Assembly (NCBI RefSeq): GCF_019599265.1 | Contig: NZ_JAHZTC010000003.1 | Location: 186,001 to 250,000 of the forward strand | Reading direction: 5' to 3' | Length of the DNA: 64,000 nt | Origin: Pontibacter sp. HSC-14F20 | GTDB taxonomy: Bacteria > Bacteroidota > Bacteroidia > Cytophagales > Hymenobacteraceae | In this document: piece by piece, positions 1-8,707 of the stretch | How the letters are laid out: each line of letters opens with the position of its first letter | Position numbering within the stretch: position 1 is the first letter of the stretch | Notes under the pieces: model-generated | What the model saw: the letters and a program-made list of their open reading frames with translations, nothing else | Databases searched by the model: none | Told to the model about the DNA's origin: nothing | Position numbers and translations under genes: made by a program

Positions 1-735
1 CTGCCCCGTAATGAAACCGGCCCTTCCAGAGCAAAGGAAAAGTGCTGCTTCGGCGATGTCCTGCGGCTCCCCTACCCGGCCGGCCGGGTGCTGTTCCTTG
101 TCTTCGCGGGTATGCTGGGGTTCGTAGCGTTCCTTTTCTTTTTGCCAGGCTCCTGTCTCAACCCAGCCCGGCGCAATGGCATTGACCCGGATGCGGTCTG
201 GTGCTAGGCTAACGGCCAGCGAATGGGTAAGCGCTTCGAGTCCGCCTTTGGAGGCCGAGTAAGCAAAAGTGTCCGGCTCAGACATAAAAGCCCGTGTGCT
301 CGTGATGTTGAGGATAGCAGGATGTTCCGCCTGGCGCAGCAGCGCCAGGGCATATTTAGCACAGAGTACCGGGCCACGCAGGTTCACAGCCAGTATCCGG
401 TCAAACTCCGACATTTGCATTTCGTCCAGGTTACCTGCAAACGGATCGGCTATACCTGCGTTGTTTACCAACACATCCAGACGGCCATGCTCTTCTTTTA
501 CTTTTTCCATCAAGGCAATTACTTCGTGCTCCACACTAACGTCGCAAGGTATAAAAGCAGCCTTGTGTTGCTGACTCTGCAAGCGCTGCAGGGCTTCACG
601 TCCTGCTTCCTTGTCCGCATCCGCAACTACGACCTGTGCGCCGGCCTGCCCGAAAGCCTGCGCCATACCTAAGCCTATACCTTGCGCGCCGCCGGTAATC
701 AACACTATTTTGTCTTTGTAATCGCCTCTAGCCAT
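1..735 (-). CDS. SDR-family NAD(P)-dependent oxidoreductase, 3' end cut off
   Basis: The reading frame starts at the ATG complementary to 733-735 and runs off the left edge of the window, giving about 245 residues, so probably only the last few residues are missing. It shows the classical short-chain dehydrogenase signs in order: the N-terminal nucleotide-binding motif TGGAQGIG, the NNAG motif, a catalytic Tyr-x-x-x-Lys in AYSASK, and the following PGWVET segment. The family reduces or oxidises carbonyl/alcohol groups with NAD(P)H in the cytoplasm; many such single-domain members are annotated as glucose 1-dehydrogenase or 3-oxoacyl-ACP reductase-like. The substrate cannot be read from sequence. 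The nearest gene, hpf, is on the same strand but upstream with a gap, so no operon is evident. Confidence 0.85.
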   Translation of the reverse strand, partial: MARGDYKDKIVLITGGAQGIGLGMAQAFGQAGAQVVVADADKEAGREALQRLQSQQHKAAFIPCDVSVEHEVIALMEKVKEEHGRLDVLVNNAGIADPFAGNLDEMQMSEFDRILAVNLRGPVLCAKYALALLRQAEHPAILNITSTRAFMSEPDTFAYSASKGGLEALTHSLAVSLAPDRIRVNAIAPGWVETGAWQKEKERYEPQHTREDKEQHPAGRVGEPQDIAEAALFLCSGRAGFITGQ

Positions 736-840
736 ACTTCGATTGATGATGTTATACCTGCCTATACCTCACAGCAAACCCGCTGCCGGACGGTGCTATA
801 CCTGATCCTGCAGCGGGTCTGATTTGTGGTGCCTGTCGGC

Positions 841-1146
841 TTATCTTTTCTCGAGCTGGCGCTTGAGTTTTTCTTCTACGTTTTTCAGCAATTCATACCA
901 GTTGTCGCCATCGTCTTCGGCAAACGCGTCGTTGCCGGGTATACCTACGCGCATGCTCAGTTTCTTGGCATCTGTGGCGTGGTTAGCTTCTTCTTTAAAG
1001 TACACGTCCACGGAGTCGATCTTTTTGGCGTGGCGCTTTAGTTTGGTGATGGTGTTGCGGATGTGCTGCTGCACGTCGTCTGAGATCGAAATGTCTACAG
1101 CCTGCACATCAATCTTTATTCCTTCAAAATTCTCTGTATAGTTCAT
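841..1146 (-). CDS. hpf: Ribosome hibernation-promoting factor (HPF/RaiA family)
   Basis: A 101-residue protein matching the short HPF/YfiA family in size and pattern: N-terminal beta strand (IKIDVQAVDISIS), a first helix rich in Lys/Arg (HIRNTITKLKRHAKKID), the VDVYFKEE strand, and a second helix ending in many basic residues (LLKNVEEKLKRQLEKR). Family members bind the 30S decoding region in stationary phase and stop translation or promote 100S dimers. The long HPF dimerisation tail is absent, so it is the short type. It stands alone on the minus strand; a spacer of about 100 bases separates it from the SDR gene downstream. The fold assignment is strong; the dimerisation role is inferred. 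Confidence 0.85.
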   Translation of the reverse strand: MNYTENFEGIKIDVQAVDISISDDVQQHIRNTITKLKRHAKKIDSVDVYFKEEANHATDAKKLSMRVGIPGNDAFAEDDGDNWYELLKNVEEKLKRQLEKR

Positions 1147-1316
1147 GCTCTGTCTTAAATGTATTTTCTGTGTGTTAGAAGCCGTTTAAGCGGAATCCCA
1201 ATGCTGAAATTAAACGGAGCACAGGTATTAAAGTTTACGCAGGCAAACACTCTCTGAGAAGCAACATAGCAGCAGTCCGGCTCGTTTTTATGCATATTCA
1301 CCCACTGTTTAACGTT

Positions 1317-2036
1317 ATGCAAAACTTACCAATTAACTGGCTGACAGAAGGATTGCTTGACTTTGAGTATAAGAAGTACCGGCTGCTGGCTTACCTGCAG
1401 ACTGTGCGGTCTGAGTTTGGGCAGCAGCGCCTCTACCCTGTTTTCTCTGACCTGATCATGCACTACCGCCACCTGCAGCAGGTACGGGAGCACAAGAAAC
1501 TGGTGTACGAGTCTTTCCCGCAGCAAATAACCCGCGCCGACTTTGAGAAGCTGGAGCTGGTATATGAAAAGATCGTGAAAGATGACGAAACCATGGCCCA
1601 GATTGAGGAGGTGATTCAGTACGCTGCACCGCTTTTTACCGAGGCCGTAAGCGAAGGCAGAGAACTGTATGATTTCATCGAGCGTCACCTGGAGATCAAT
1701 CCGGTGGGCATCACGCCGATGTACTTTAATGAGGGCTACCTGTTTCTGGACGCTTTCCCGGGCAAGGAAACACAGGTATACGTGTACCGCATCACCGTTT
1801 TTGAGAACACCTATGAAAAGTACCGCGGCATAAACACACAACTACTCCGCACTGTACGACGTGGCCTTTCACTGACACACGAAAACCTGAAGGTACAACT
1901 GGTCAAAGAAAACCAGGAACTCCCGAACCCAGCTACCTTTGTAGTAGTCGCCAAGGTGCCCTGCCCGCTGGACAATGCCTTGCTACCCATTGCCAAACGA
2001 TCGCTGGTGAAGTATGTGAGTCAGCTGGCTGCCTGA
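1317..2036 (+). CDS. Conserved hypothetical protein, about 239 residues
   Basis: Soluble, helix-rich, mixed-charge protein with no signal peptide, membrane segment or motif I can tie to a function. I prefer the ATG at 1317 (MQNLPINWLTEG) over the upstream ATG at 1290, because the nine extra residues look unstructured and the segment from MQNLPINW reads like a natural N-terminus. It probably belongs to a lineage-specific family of Cytophagales proteins, but I cannot name it. It is transcribed in the same direction as the following OsmC gene, about 60 bases apart, so co-transcription is possible. Confidence 0.7.
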   Translation: MQNLPINWLTEGLLDFEYKKYRLLAYLQTVRSEFGQQRLYPVFSDLIMHYRHLQQVREHKKLVYESFPQQITRADFEKLELVYEKIVKDDETMAQIEEVIQYAAPLFTEAVSEGRELYDFIERHLEINPVGITPMYFNEGYLFLDAFPGKETQVYVYRITVFENTYEKYRGINTQLLRTVRRGLSLTHENLKVQLVKENQELPNPATFVVVAKVPCPLDNALLPIAKRSLVKYVSQLAA

Positions 2037-2099
2037 GTCGGACTTGGTGCAAAGGGTATAAATTTATACCTTCGGCCATCAGAAAACGAAAAGACCAGC

Positions 2100-2513
2100 A
2101 TGGAAATCAACCTCACCCGCGTAGACCAGGACTATCATTTTGAAGCCAGAGGCGCGGCCAACGTCGCCATTAACATAGATGCCAACCCCGAAATCGGGGG
2201 CCACAACCAGGGTGCCCGCCCGATGGAACTGATGCTGATGGGCGTGGGCGGCTGCAGTGCTATTGATATTATCAGCATCCTCAAAAAGCAGCGCCAGCCG
2301 ATCGAAAGCTTCGACATCAACGTGAAAGCCGAGCGTCAGAAGGTGCAGGAATTCAACCTGTTCAGCACCATCCACATTCACTTCAAGCTAGGTGGTCAAC
2401 TAGATGAGTACAAGGTGAGCCGCGCGATTGAACTTTCACTGGAGAAATACTGCTCTGTCGCTGCGATTCTGTATAAAACTGCCACGATCACGCATTCTTT
2501 TGAGATTGTGTAG
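2100..2513 (+). CDS. OsmC family peroxiredoxin-like protein
   Basis: 137 residues with the OsmC/Ohr fold pattern: N-terminal beta sheet, then helix GGCSAIDIISILKKQ carrying the first conserved Cys, and a second Cys in EKYCSVAAIL near the C-terminus. Paired cysteines in these contexts are the thiol peroxidase active site that reduces organic hydroperoxides. It differs clearly from the true Ohr protein at 54.2-54.6 kb, so the organism has at least two branches of the superfamily. Substrate unknown. The gene is followed by a perfect inverted repeat. Confidence 0.85.
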   Translation: MEINLTRVDQDYHFEARGAANVAINIDANPEIGGHNQGARPMELMLMGVGGCSAIDIISILKKQRQPIESFDINVKAERQKVQEFNLFSTIHIHFKLGGQLDEYKVSRAIELSLEKYCSVAAILYKTATITHSFEIV

Positions 2514-2535
2514 TTAGTCGCTGCGCAATATGTGT

Positions 2536-2585
2536 TACCCCACACTAGCCTTCCCCTAAAAACAGGGGAAGGCTAGTGTGGGGTA
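2536..2585. repeat. Perfect 22-bp inverted repeat with 6-nt loop
   Basis: The arm at 2536-2557 and its exact reverse complement at 2564-2585 are separated by AAAAAC. The stem is GC-rich (TACCCCACACTAG...). There is no downstream T-run, so a simple intrinsic terminator is not the best explanation, although it lies 23 bases after the OsmC stop and could still stabilise or end the transcript. It sits at the start of a long non-coding stretch that also holds a dispersed repeat. Confidence 0.75.
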
Positions 2586-2689
2586 TATCAGTTCCCCTCT
2601 GTCATCCTGAAAGAATCTTAGTTGAAGGGAGGTTAACCAGTTGCTATAACACCCCCCTGTCCCTCCCGAGAGAGGAATCTCCGCCATCG

Positions 2690-3000
2690 CCATTTCAGAG
2701 GTATAAGTATTATAGCAAAAACCCCTGGCAGGTATAGCAAGTGTAACTTGACACTTAACCTATAAAACCAACTACACAGGCCAAGTGCACCCTTACGACT
2801 ACCCACTGATTGAGCGTTCAGCGAGTGGGGGTAGGGGCCCTCGATTATTGTGGCAAGACAAAAAGTGAGTGCCCGCCCGGCCAGGGCAAACTATGAAACA
2901 AGTTAGTATGCTATACCTGCAAACGTAAGCTACTCCAGCTACAAACTTGCTCCATGCACATCTACAAGTTGCGCTTTGCTATACCTGCAACAACAGTAGC
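2690..3000 (+). repeat. Dispersed intergenic repeat, copy A
   Basis: This stretch shares several ordered blocks with 27483-27780 and, inverted, with 33975-35100: an AGGTATAAGT...TATAGCA segment, the block around GCGTTCAGCGAGTGGGGGTA and GGGGCCCTCGA (2812-2844), AAGACAAAAAGT, GTGCCCGCC, and a GCTATACCTGCAA tail. The spacer 2586-3172 contains no convincing ORF. Blocks keep their order but have diverged, so this is an old repeat. Function unknown; it has no terminal inverted repeats that I can see. Confidence 0.7.
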
Positions 3001-3208
3001 TAGACCTACAAACCCCCTTTCCCTCCACCAACCTCCCCTATTTCCCGACGAAAGGCTAATAGGCTATATTAGGCTATTCATATAGAAATGCAGCGCCTTG
3101 GTATATTCTGTTTTTCGGACTCAAAAACTAGCTTTTCCTTTGTTGAAGCATTAATTACAGGAGACCGGAGATATGAATAAAGCACATTTACGCCAACTAG
3201 AAAAAACA

Positions 3209-5704
3209 ATGAAAAAGAGCCTGCTGCTCGCCCTGCTGGGGCTAAGCACTGTACCGGCTCTCGCGCAGGCACCGCAGGCTGCTCCACAACAAGCCGCTGC
3301 AGGTATGGCCGCACCGCGTGGCAATGCCACTATCGCAGGCATCGTGCAGGATGCTGACACTAAAAAGCCGGTAGAGTTCGCTACTGTTGCCCTGATCAGC
3401 CTGGCGACGGGTAAACCGATCGATGGTGCGATGGCAGATGACAAAGGCCGTTTTACGATCAGCAAGGTAGGCGTTGGTAAGTATAGACTGCAGGTGAGCT
3501 TCCTGGGTTATCAGCAGAAGCTGGTTGAGGATGTGACTGTTTCGTCTGACAATGCCAGCGTAAATGTGGGTACCGTTACTATTGCTTCTGACGCCAAAAA
3601 GCTGAGCGAAGTAGTGATCACAGGTGAGAAACCACTGGTGGAAGAAAAAATCGATCGCACGGTGTATAATGCTGAGAAGGATATCACAAACTCAGGTGGT
3701 AACGCAGCGGACGTATTGCAGAAAGTACCTTCGCTGGCGCTGGATAGCGACGGCAACGTACAGCTCCGCGGCAGCGCTAATGTGCGCGTGCTCATCAACA
3801 ATAAGCCGTCTGCGATCATGGCGGGTAGTGTGGCTGATGCCCTTAAGCAAATACCAGCCGACCAGATCAAGTCTGTGGAAGTAATAACCAGCCCTTCGGC
3901 CAAATACGACGCGGAAGGTACAGCCGGTATCATCAACATCATTACTAAAAAAGACGGTGGTCTGCAGGGAGTAACTGGTTCGGTGGCAGCCACAGCAGGT
4001 ACGCGCGGCAGCAACGCCAACGCCAGCCTCAACATTCGTCGCGGTAAACTGGGCATTAACGGTACCTTTGGTGGCAACATGTTCTACAACCATGGCAACA
4101 TGAGCAACACCCTGTTCGCCGGAAACACCACCAGCTTCCAGTATGGCAAAACCCGCATCAATGGTAAGTTCATGAACGCGCTGATCGGCTTTGACTACGA
4201 CCTCACACCGAAGAATAACATCTCGGGCAGCATCCGCAGCAACGGTGGTACTTTCCGGATGGAAAACGACCAGGAGGTGAGCAGCCGCGAGGACAATATG
4301 CTGATCCAGGACTTCCGCAACGAAATCCGCAACCGCAACCAGCGCATTGGCACCGACTATAACCTCGACTACACTCGCACGTTCAGCAAGCCGGGTCAGG
4401 AACTTGCGCTCCTGTCGCTCTACTCAGTTACTAACACGGATAACGATATTCGCCAGGACTACCTGAACGAAAGTGAAGACCCATACCTGTTGAAGCGCAA
4501 CCTGAACGAAGGTGCTAACAAAGAACTGACTTTCCAGGCCGACTATACCCATCCGTTTGCCAATAAGACCATGCTGGAATTGGGTGCCAAGTCTATTTTC
4601 CGTGATGTGGAAAGTGACGCACTGTACCGCGACATTCTCAGCTCCGGAGACGAAACCCGCCGTACTGACGCTTTCTTCTACGAGCAGGATGTGTATGCTA
4701 CTTACATGACGTATGGCTTTATGCTCAAGAAGAAACTGAACGTGAAAATGGGCGGTCGCTACGAGTTCACCGACATCAACGCTGACCTGCAGGGAGACAA
4801 CGACTACAGCCTAGATTACGACAACTTTATACCTAGCGTGGCTGTGTCTTACAACCTGAAACAGAAGCATACCTTCCGTGCCAACTTCACGCAGCGTATA
4901 CAGCGTCCTTCCCTGTTCTACCTGAACCCTTACGTACAAGAGCAGACCTCCAACACCCGTGTGCAAGGTAATCCGAACCTCGATGCCGAACTTACTGACC
5001 TGTTCGAACTGGGCTACAGCACCTTCTTCAAGACCACCTCGCTCAGCGTGACCGGTTATATGCGCCAGACAGATAATGCGATCGAAACGGTAGCAACCAT
5101 CGATAGGGAGACAGACGCCAATGGCTTGCCTGTGGACGTGACAACCCTTACCTTCGATAACATCGCTAATAACAAAACCTACGGCGTGAGCTTGTTCGGA
5201 AGCACCAAACCAACCAACAACTGGACCATCGGCGGTAGCTCTAACTTCTATTATGTAGACCTGAATGGTAAGTATGTCAGCAATAGCGGTTGGATGTACA
5301 ACATCAACGCCAATTCATCTTATACCTTCGGCAAAGGTATATCAGCCCAGTTTAACGGTGGTTTCAACTCCCGCCGCATCCAGCTGCTGGGTGAATTTGC
5401 CGCCTTCTCGTACCATACTATTGCCATCAAAAAAGAACTGTTCGACAAGAAAGGTGGTATAAGCCTGGGCCTGGACAACCCGTTCAGAGAGAGCATGCGC
5501 ATGCGTAACGATGTGCGCGTGGAGGAATCGCCCACCAACCCGAGAGCCTATACCCAGCAGATCCGCATCAACAACTTTAACCGTGGTGTGCGCGTGAGCT
5601 TCAACTACAATTTCGGTAAGATGGAGCAGCAGCGTCCGCCTAAGCGTAAGAAAAGCATCCGTAACGATGACGCCAAACAGGGCGACAGCAATGGCATGAA
5701 CTAA
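3209..5704 (+). CDS. TonB-dependent outer-membrane receptor (OMP beta-barrel family 3)
   Basis: About 831 residues starting at the internal ATG, which gives a clean signal peptide (MKKSLLLALLGLSTVPALAQ); the longer ORF start at 3173 would bury it. After it come a carboxypeptidase-regulatory-like beta domain (residues about 40-120), a plug with SEVVITGEKP, the VRVLINNKPS strand and SPSAKYDAEGTAGIINIITKK, then a large barrel of alternating aromatic/polar strands to the end. The C-terminal extension KMEQQRPPKRKKS is basic and unlike a usual terminal barrel strand. The class imports unknown ligands across the outer membrane using TonB/ExbBD. It is monocistronic, closed by a strong terminator 23 bases after the stop. 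Confidence 0.85.
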   Translation: MKKSLLLALLGLSTVPALAQAPQAAPQQAAAGMAAPRGNATIAGIVQDADTKKPVEFATVALISLATGKPIDGAMADDKGRFTISKVGVGKYRLQVSFLGYQQKLVEDVTVSSDNASVNVGTVTIASDAKKLSEVVITGEKPLVEEKIDRTVYNAEKDITNSGGNAADVLQKVPSLALDSDGNVQLRGSANVRVLINNKPSAIMAGSVADALKQIPADQIKSVEVITSPSAKYDAEGTAGIINIITKKDGGLQGVTGSVAATAGTRGSNANASLNIRRGKLGINGTFGGNMFYNHGNMSNTLFAGNTTSFQYGKTRINGKFMNALIGFDYDLTPKNNISGSIRSNGGTFRMENDQEVSSREDNMLIQDFRNEIRNRNQRIGTDYNLDYTRTFSKPGQELALLSLYSVTNTDNDIRQDYLNESEDPYLLKRNLNEGANKELTFQADYTHPFANKTMLELGAKSIFRDVESDALYRDILSSGDETRRTDAFFYEQDVYATYMTYGFMLKKKLNVKMGGRYEFTDINADLQGDNDYSLDYDNFIPSVAVSYNLKQKHTFRANFTQRIQRPSLFYLNPYVQEQTSNTRVQGNPNLDAELTDLFELGYSTFFKTTSLSVTGYMRQTDNAIETVATIDRETDANGLPVDVTTLTFDNIANNKTYGVSLFGSTKPTNNWTIGGSSNFYYVDLNGKYVSNSGWMYNINANSSYTFGKGISAQFNGGFNSRRIQLLGEFAAFSYHTIAIKKELFDKKGGISLGLDNPFRESMRMRNDVRVEESPTNPRAYTQQIRINNFNRGVRVSFNYNFGKMEQQRPPKRKKSIRNDDAKQGDSNGMN

Positions 5705-5726
5705 AAACCTATAACCCTTAACCAGC

Positions 5727-5755
5727 AAAAAGCCCTCCGAACAGGAGGGCTTTTT
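5727..5755 (+). terminator. Intrinsic terminator
   Basis: Stem GCCCTCC/GGAGGGC (5732-5738 and 5744-5750) with loop GAACA, preceded by AAAAA and followed by TTTTT. It can work in both directions and serves the receptor gene and the convergent minus-strand gene that ends at 5758. Confidence 0.9.
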
Positions 5756-5757
5756 GT

Positions 5758-6159
5758 TTATCCCTTATATTGTGAGAGCCATTGAACGGCTTCTTCTTTG
5801 TTCGTGAACATGCGGGTGGGGTTTTTTGGCTTGTTCACATGTATATAAATATTGGCCGCCATTTTCACCATTGGTGAGCTCACCAAAATTGCACTGGCTG
5901 CAACACCCGCATTACCTTCGTTGGCCAAATAGTCGCGTGCCTCTTTCGTAGAATTTTTTACACGCGTAATGTCAAACAAACTGGGGTAAACCTGCTCGCC
6001 AATGTAGTTTAGTCGGTCCTGGACGCACTCACGGGCATTATCAAGATTTAGCTCTCTTATCTCGTTATAAATACAATACAAAATCCCTCCCTTCAAATAA
6101 AGTTCGAGGCAATTTGTTTTAATTGGACTCTTGTCGTATTCTTTTCCGAAATTTGTCAT
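5758..6159 (-). CDS. STAS/SpoIIAA-like small protein (hypothetical)
   Basis: 133 residues, soluble. The pattern of a hydrophobic strand followed by LFDITRVKNSTKEARDYLA, then a strand ASAILVSS, a helix SPMVKMAANIYI and a final strand/helix PTRMFTNKEEAVQWL is that of the small alpha/beta STAS (SpoIIAA-like) proteins common in Bacteroidetes; the MFTNKEEAVQWL ending is typical. Their role is unknown, possibly regulation through protein contacts. It is divergent from the AONS-like gene, with fewer than 70 bases between starts, so the two may share a control region. A similarly sized protein at 15769-16206 looks comparable in build. Confidence 0.6.
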   Translation of the reverse strand: MTNFGKEYDKSPIKTNCLELYLKGGILYCIYNEIRELNLDNARECVQDRLNYIGEQVYPSLFDITRVKNSTKEARDYLANEGNAGVAASAILVSSPMVKMAANIYIHVNKPKNPTRMFTNKEEAVQWLSQYKG

Positions 6160-6226
6160 TCAAATTTGAATTGGATCTACTGTTTGCGTGTTCAACCATA
6201 TCGACATAGCGAACCCGGTAAAACAC

Positions 6227-8671
6227 ATGGCAAAGATAAGACATAATAACATCATTGATACAGTAGATTCTGTACTTTCTGTTTCTAAAAAGAAAGGAAT
6301 TATTCACCTGCATGCTGAGGACCAAACACTTAGTGGTCAGCACTTAACACTGCATGGCAAGCAGGTACTGCACTTCGGCACCTGTGGCTATCTCGGGCTG
6401 GAGCACCACCCCAAGGTGAAGCGTGGGGCCATCGATGCGATTGAGCGTTACGGTACACAATTTCCGATGTCGCGCACCTACATCTCCAATCCACTTTACA
6501 GCGAACTGGAGACGCTGATCAGGCAAATGTATGATGCACCGGTCGTTATCTCTAAAAATTGTACACTTGCGCACCTCACTGTTATACCTAGTATCATCCG
6601 TCAGTCAGACCTTGTTATACTCGATCACCAGGTTCATGCCAGCGTGCAGGAAGCGGTTAAAAAACTGCTGAGTCAGGGCGTGACCGTGGAGATGGTGCGC
6701 CACAACAACCTCGAGATGCTCGAAGACCGCATTAAAAAGCAGCGCGGCAAGTTTGAGCGCATCTGGTACATGGCCGACAGCGTGTACTCTATGTACGGCG
6801 ACTTCGCTCCCATTAAAGAACTCATCGCTTTGGCCGAAAAATACGAGCAGCTATACCTGTACGTGGACGACGCCCATGGCGCAAGTTGGGCCGGAAAAAA
6901 CGGCACAGGCTATGCCATGAGCCAAATGCCGGAAGGCCTGTACCGTAAAATGATCCTGACTGCTAATATGGGCAAGGCCTTCGGAGCCTGCGGCGGTTTG
7001 TCGCTTTTCCCGAATGAGGAGTGGTATAACAGGGTCAACAACTTCGGTGGACCGCTTACTTTTTCGGTACAGATAGAGCCTGCTACGCTTGGAGCCGCCA
7101 TTGCGTCTGCCAAAATCCACTTGAGTGACGAAATTTATACCTACCAGCAGGAACTGCAACGCAAAATCGCCTATTTCAACTCCCTGCTTAAGCAAACGGA
7201 TCTGCCGCTGGTGCATGAAAGCGAAAGCCCTATCTTCTACATCGGTACCGGCACGATGGAAATGGGCAACCACCTGGTGCAGGCCCTGCTGCAGGACGGC
7301 GTTTATGTGAACCTGGCTACTTTTCCGGCGGTGCCTGCCAAGAACATTGGGGTGCGCATCACCATTTCGCTCACTAATTCTGATGAAGACATAGAGGAGC
7401 TGGTGCGCAAGCTGCAGCATCATTTCCACTTGGCGTTGAACGTCACGAACCAGACCCAGGAAAACATCCGGAAAGCCTTTAAAATGCCAGTGCTGGCTCA
7501 GCCTGTCATACCACCGGCCACTGTAAAAGCATCTACTAATGATGTCAGTCTACAACGCTATACCTCTGTCACCGAGCTCGATGCTACCTTGTGGAACAAA
7601 TACCTGGGCCACCGGGCGATGTTCGATTGGGAAGGTATGCGCTTTCTGGAAGATTCGTTCAGCAACAACCCGGAAAAGGAAAATAACTGGGCATTCCGCT
7701 ACTATACCGTGCAAGGACCGCAGGGAGAAGTTGTGCTGATGACTTTTGCGGCTATCGCTTTGCTAAAAGAAGACATGTTTTCGCAGGCGTCTATCTCCAA
7801 AGCGCTCGAGCGCGAACGGGAGGCCAACCCCTACTACCTCACCACCACCGGCATCGTGCTGGGCAGTTTGTTCACCGAGGGCAACCACCTATACCTGGAC
7901 CGCAGCAGCCCCTACTGGAAAGAGGCACTGAAAGCACTGTTGACCGAACTGAACAAGGAACAGGAAACAAACCAAGCCAGCAGCATCCTGCTGCGCGACC
8001 TTGACGACCTAGACCCGGAAATGGACGAGTTTATGGTGGAGCAGGACTTTGTGAAAATGCACTTGCCGGAATCTTGCGTGGTCGAAAACCTGAACTGGTC
8101 AGACGAGGAAGGTTTCAGAAAAACGCTCTCCAAAAAAGGACGAGAGAACTTTGTGCAGAAGATCAAGCGTAACGAGCACTTCTACGAAGTGGTTATTAAA
8201 GATCAGTTCGACGACGAAGAATTGAAATACGCCATGGATTTGTTCCGCAATGTGAAGGATAACAATTTCGCCATCAATAATTTCCTGTTTCCGGAGAAGA
8301 TGTTTCACCTGCTCAACGAGAGTAGGTCCTGGGAGTTTATCGTACTCTATATTAAAGAAGAGTACTCCATCAGCCATAAGCCCGTATCAGTAGCATTCTG
8401 CCATAAAAATGCTGCAAATGTGTACAGTTTTATGCTGATCGGGATGGATTATGAGTATCTGATGACTTATGGCGTATACAGGCAAACGCTTTACCAGGTG
8501 ATAAAGCGCGCCAATGCCCTGCAATGCTCACAGCTGAACATGGGTATATCGGCCACTATCGAAAAAAAGAAAGTCGGCGCAACACCATACCCAAAAGTCG
8601 GTTATTATCAGAGCAAGGACAATTTTGCGCTGGAAATGATGGGCGCCACATTTGCCATTGAAAAAGAGTAG
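6227..8671 (+). CDS. Fused AONS-family PLP enzyme / GNAT-like acyltransferase
   Basis: About 814 residues (827 if the GTG at 6188 is used; residue numbers here follow that longer form). Residues 40-400 are an alpha-oxoamine-synthase fold: HFGTCGYLGL, the PLP-stacking His in LDHQVH (150), VDDAHG (227-231), and Lys263 in NMGKAFG as Schiff-base lysine, followed by a Gly-rich GACGG. Such enzymes join an amino acid and an acyl thioester (AONS, serine palmitoyltransferase, ALA synthase, CqsA). Residues 460-827 form a two-part GNAT/FemAB-like acyltransferase. I prefer the ATG at 6227 because the GTG lies on possible promoter bases. The hybrid kinase follows after 36 bases, so an operon is likely. 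The product could be an amino-ketone signal, or a sphingoid-type lipid N-acylated by the second domain; sequence alone does not decide. Confidence 0.75.
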   Translation: MAKIRHNNIIDTVDSVLSVSKKKGIIHLHAEDQTLSGQHLTLHGKQVLHFGTCGYLGLEHHPKVKRGAIDAIERYGTQFPMSRTYISNPLYSELETLIRQMYDAPVVISKNCTLAHLTVIPSIIRQSDLVILDHQVHASVQEAVKKLLSQGVTVEMVRHNNLEMLEDRIKKQRGKFERIWYMADSVYSMYGDFAPIKELIALAEKYEQLYLYVDDAHGASWAGKNGTGYAMSQMPEGLYRKMILTANMGKAFGACGGLSLFPNEEWYNRVNNFGGPLTFSVQIEPATLGAAIASAKIHLSDEIYTYQQELQRKIAYFNSLLKQTDLPLVHESESPIFYIGTGTMEMGNHLVQALLQDGVYVNLATFPAVPAKNIGVRITISLTNSDEDIEELVRKLQHHFHLALNVTNQTQENIRKAFKMPVLAQPVIPPATVKASTNDVSLQRYTSVTELDATLWNKYLGHRAMFDWEGMRFLEDSFSNNPEKENNWAFRYYTVQGPQGEVVLMTFAAIALLKEDMFSQASISKALEREREANPYYLTTTGIVLGSLFTEGNHLYLDRSSPYWKEALKALLTELNKEQETNQASSILLRDLDDLDPEMDEFMVEQDFVKMHLPESCVVENLNWSDEEGFRKTLSKKGRENFVQKIKRNEHFYEVVIKDQFDDEELKYAMDLFRNVKDNNFAINNFLFPEKMFHLLNESRSWEFIVLYIKEEYSISHKPVSVAFCHKNAANVYSFMLIGMDYEYLMTYGVYRQTLYQVIKRANALQCSQLNMGISATIEKKKVGATPYPKVGYYQSKDNFALEMMGATFAIEKE

Positions 8672-8707
8672 TATCACACTGCTACACGCGGTGAAAAAAT
8701 AAAGCGA

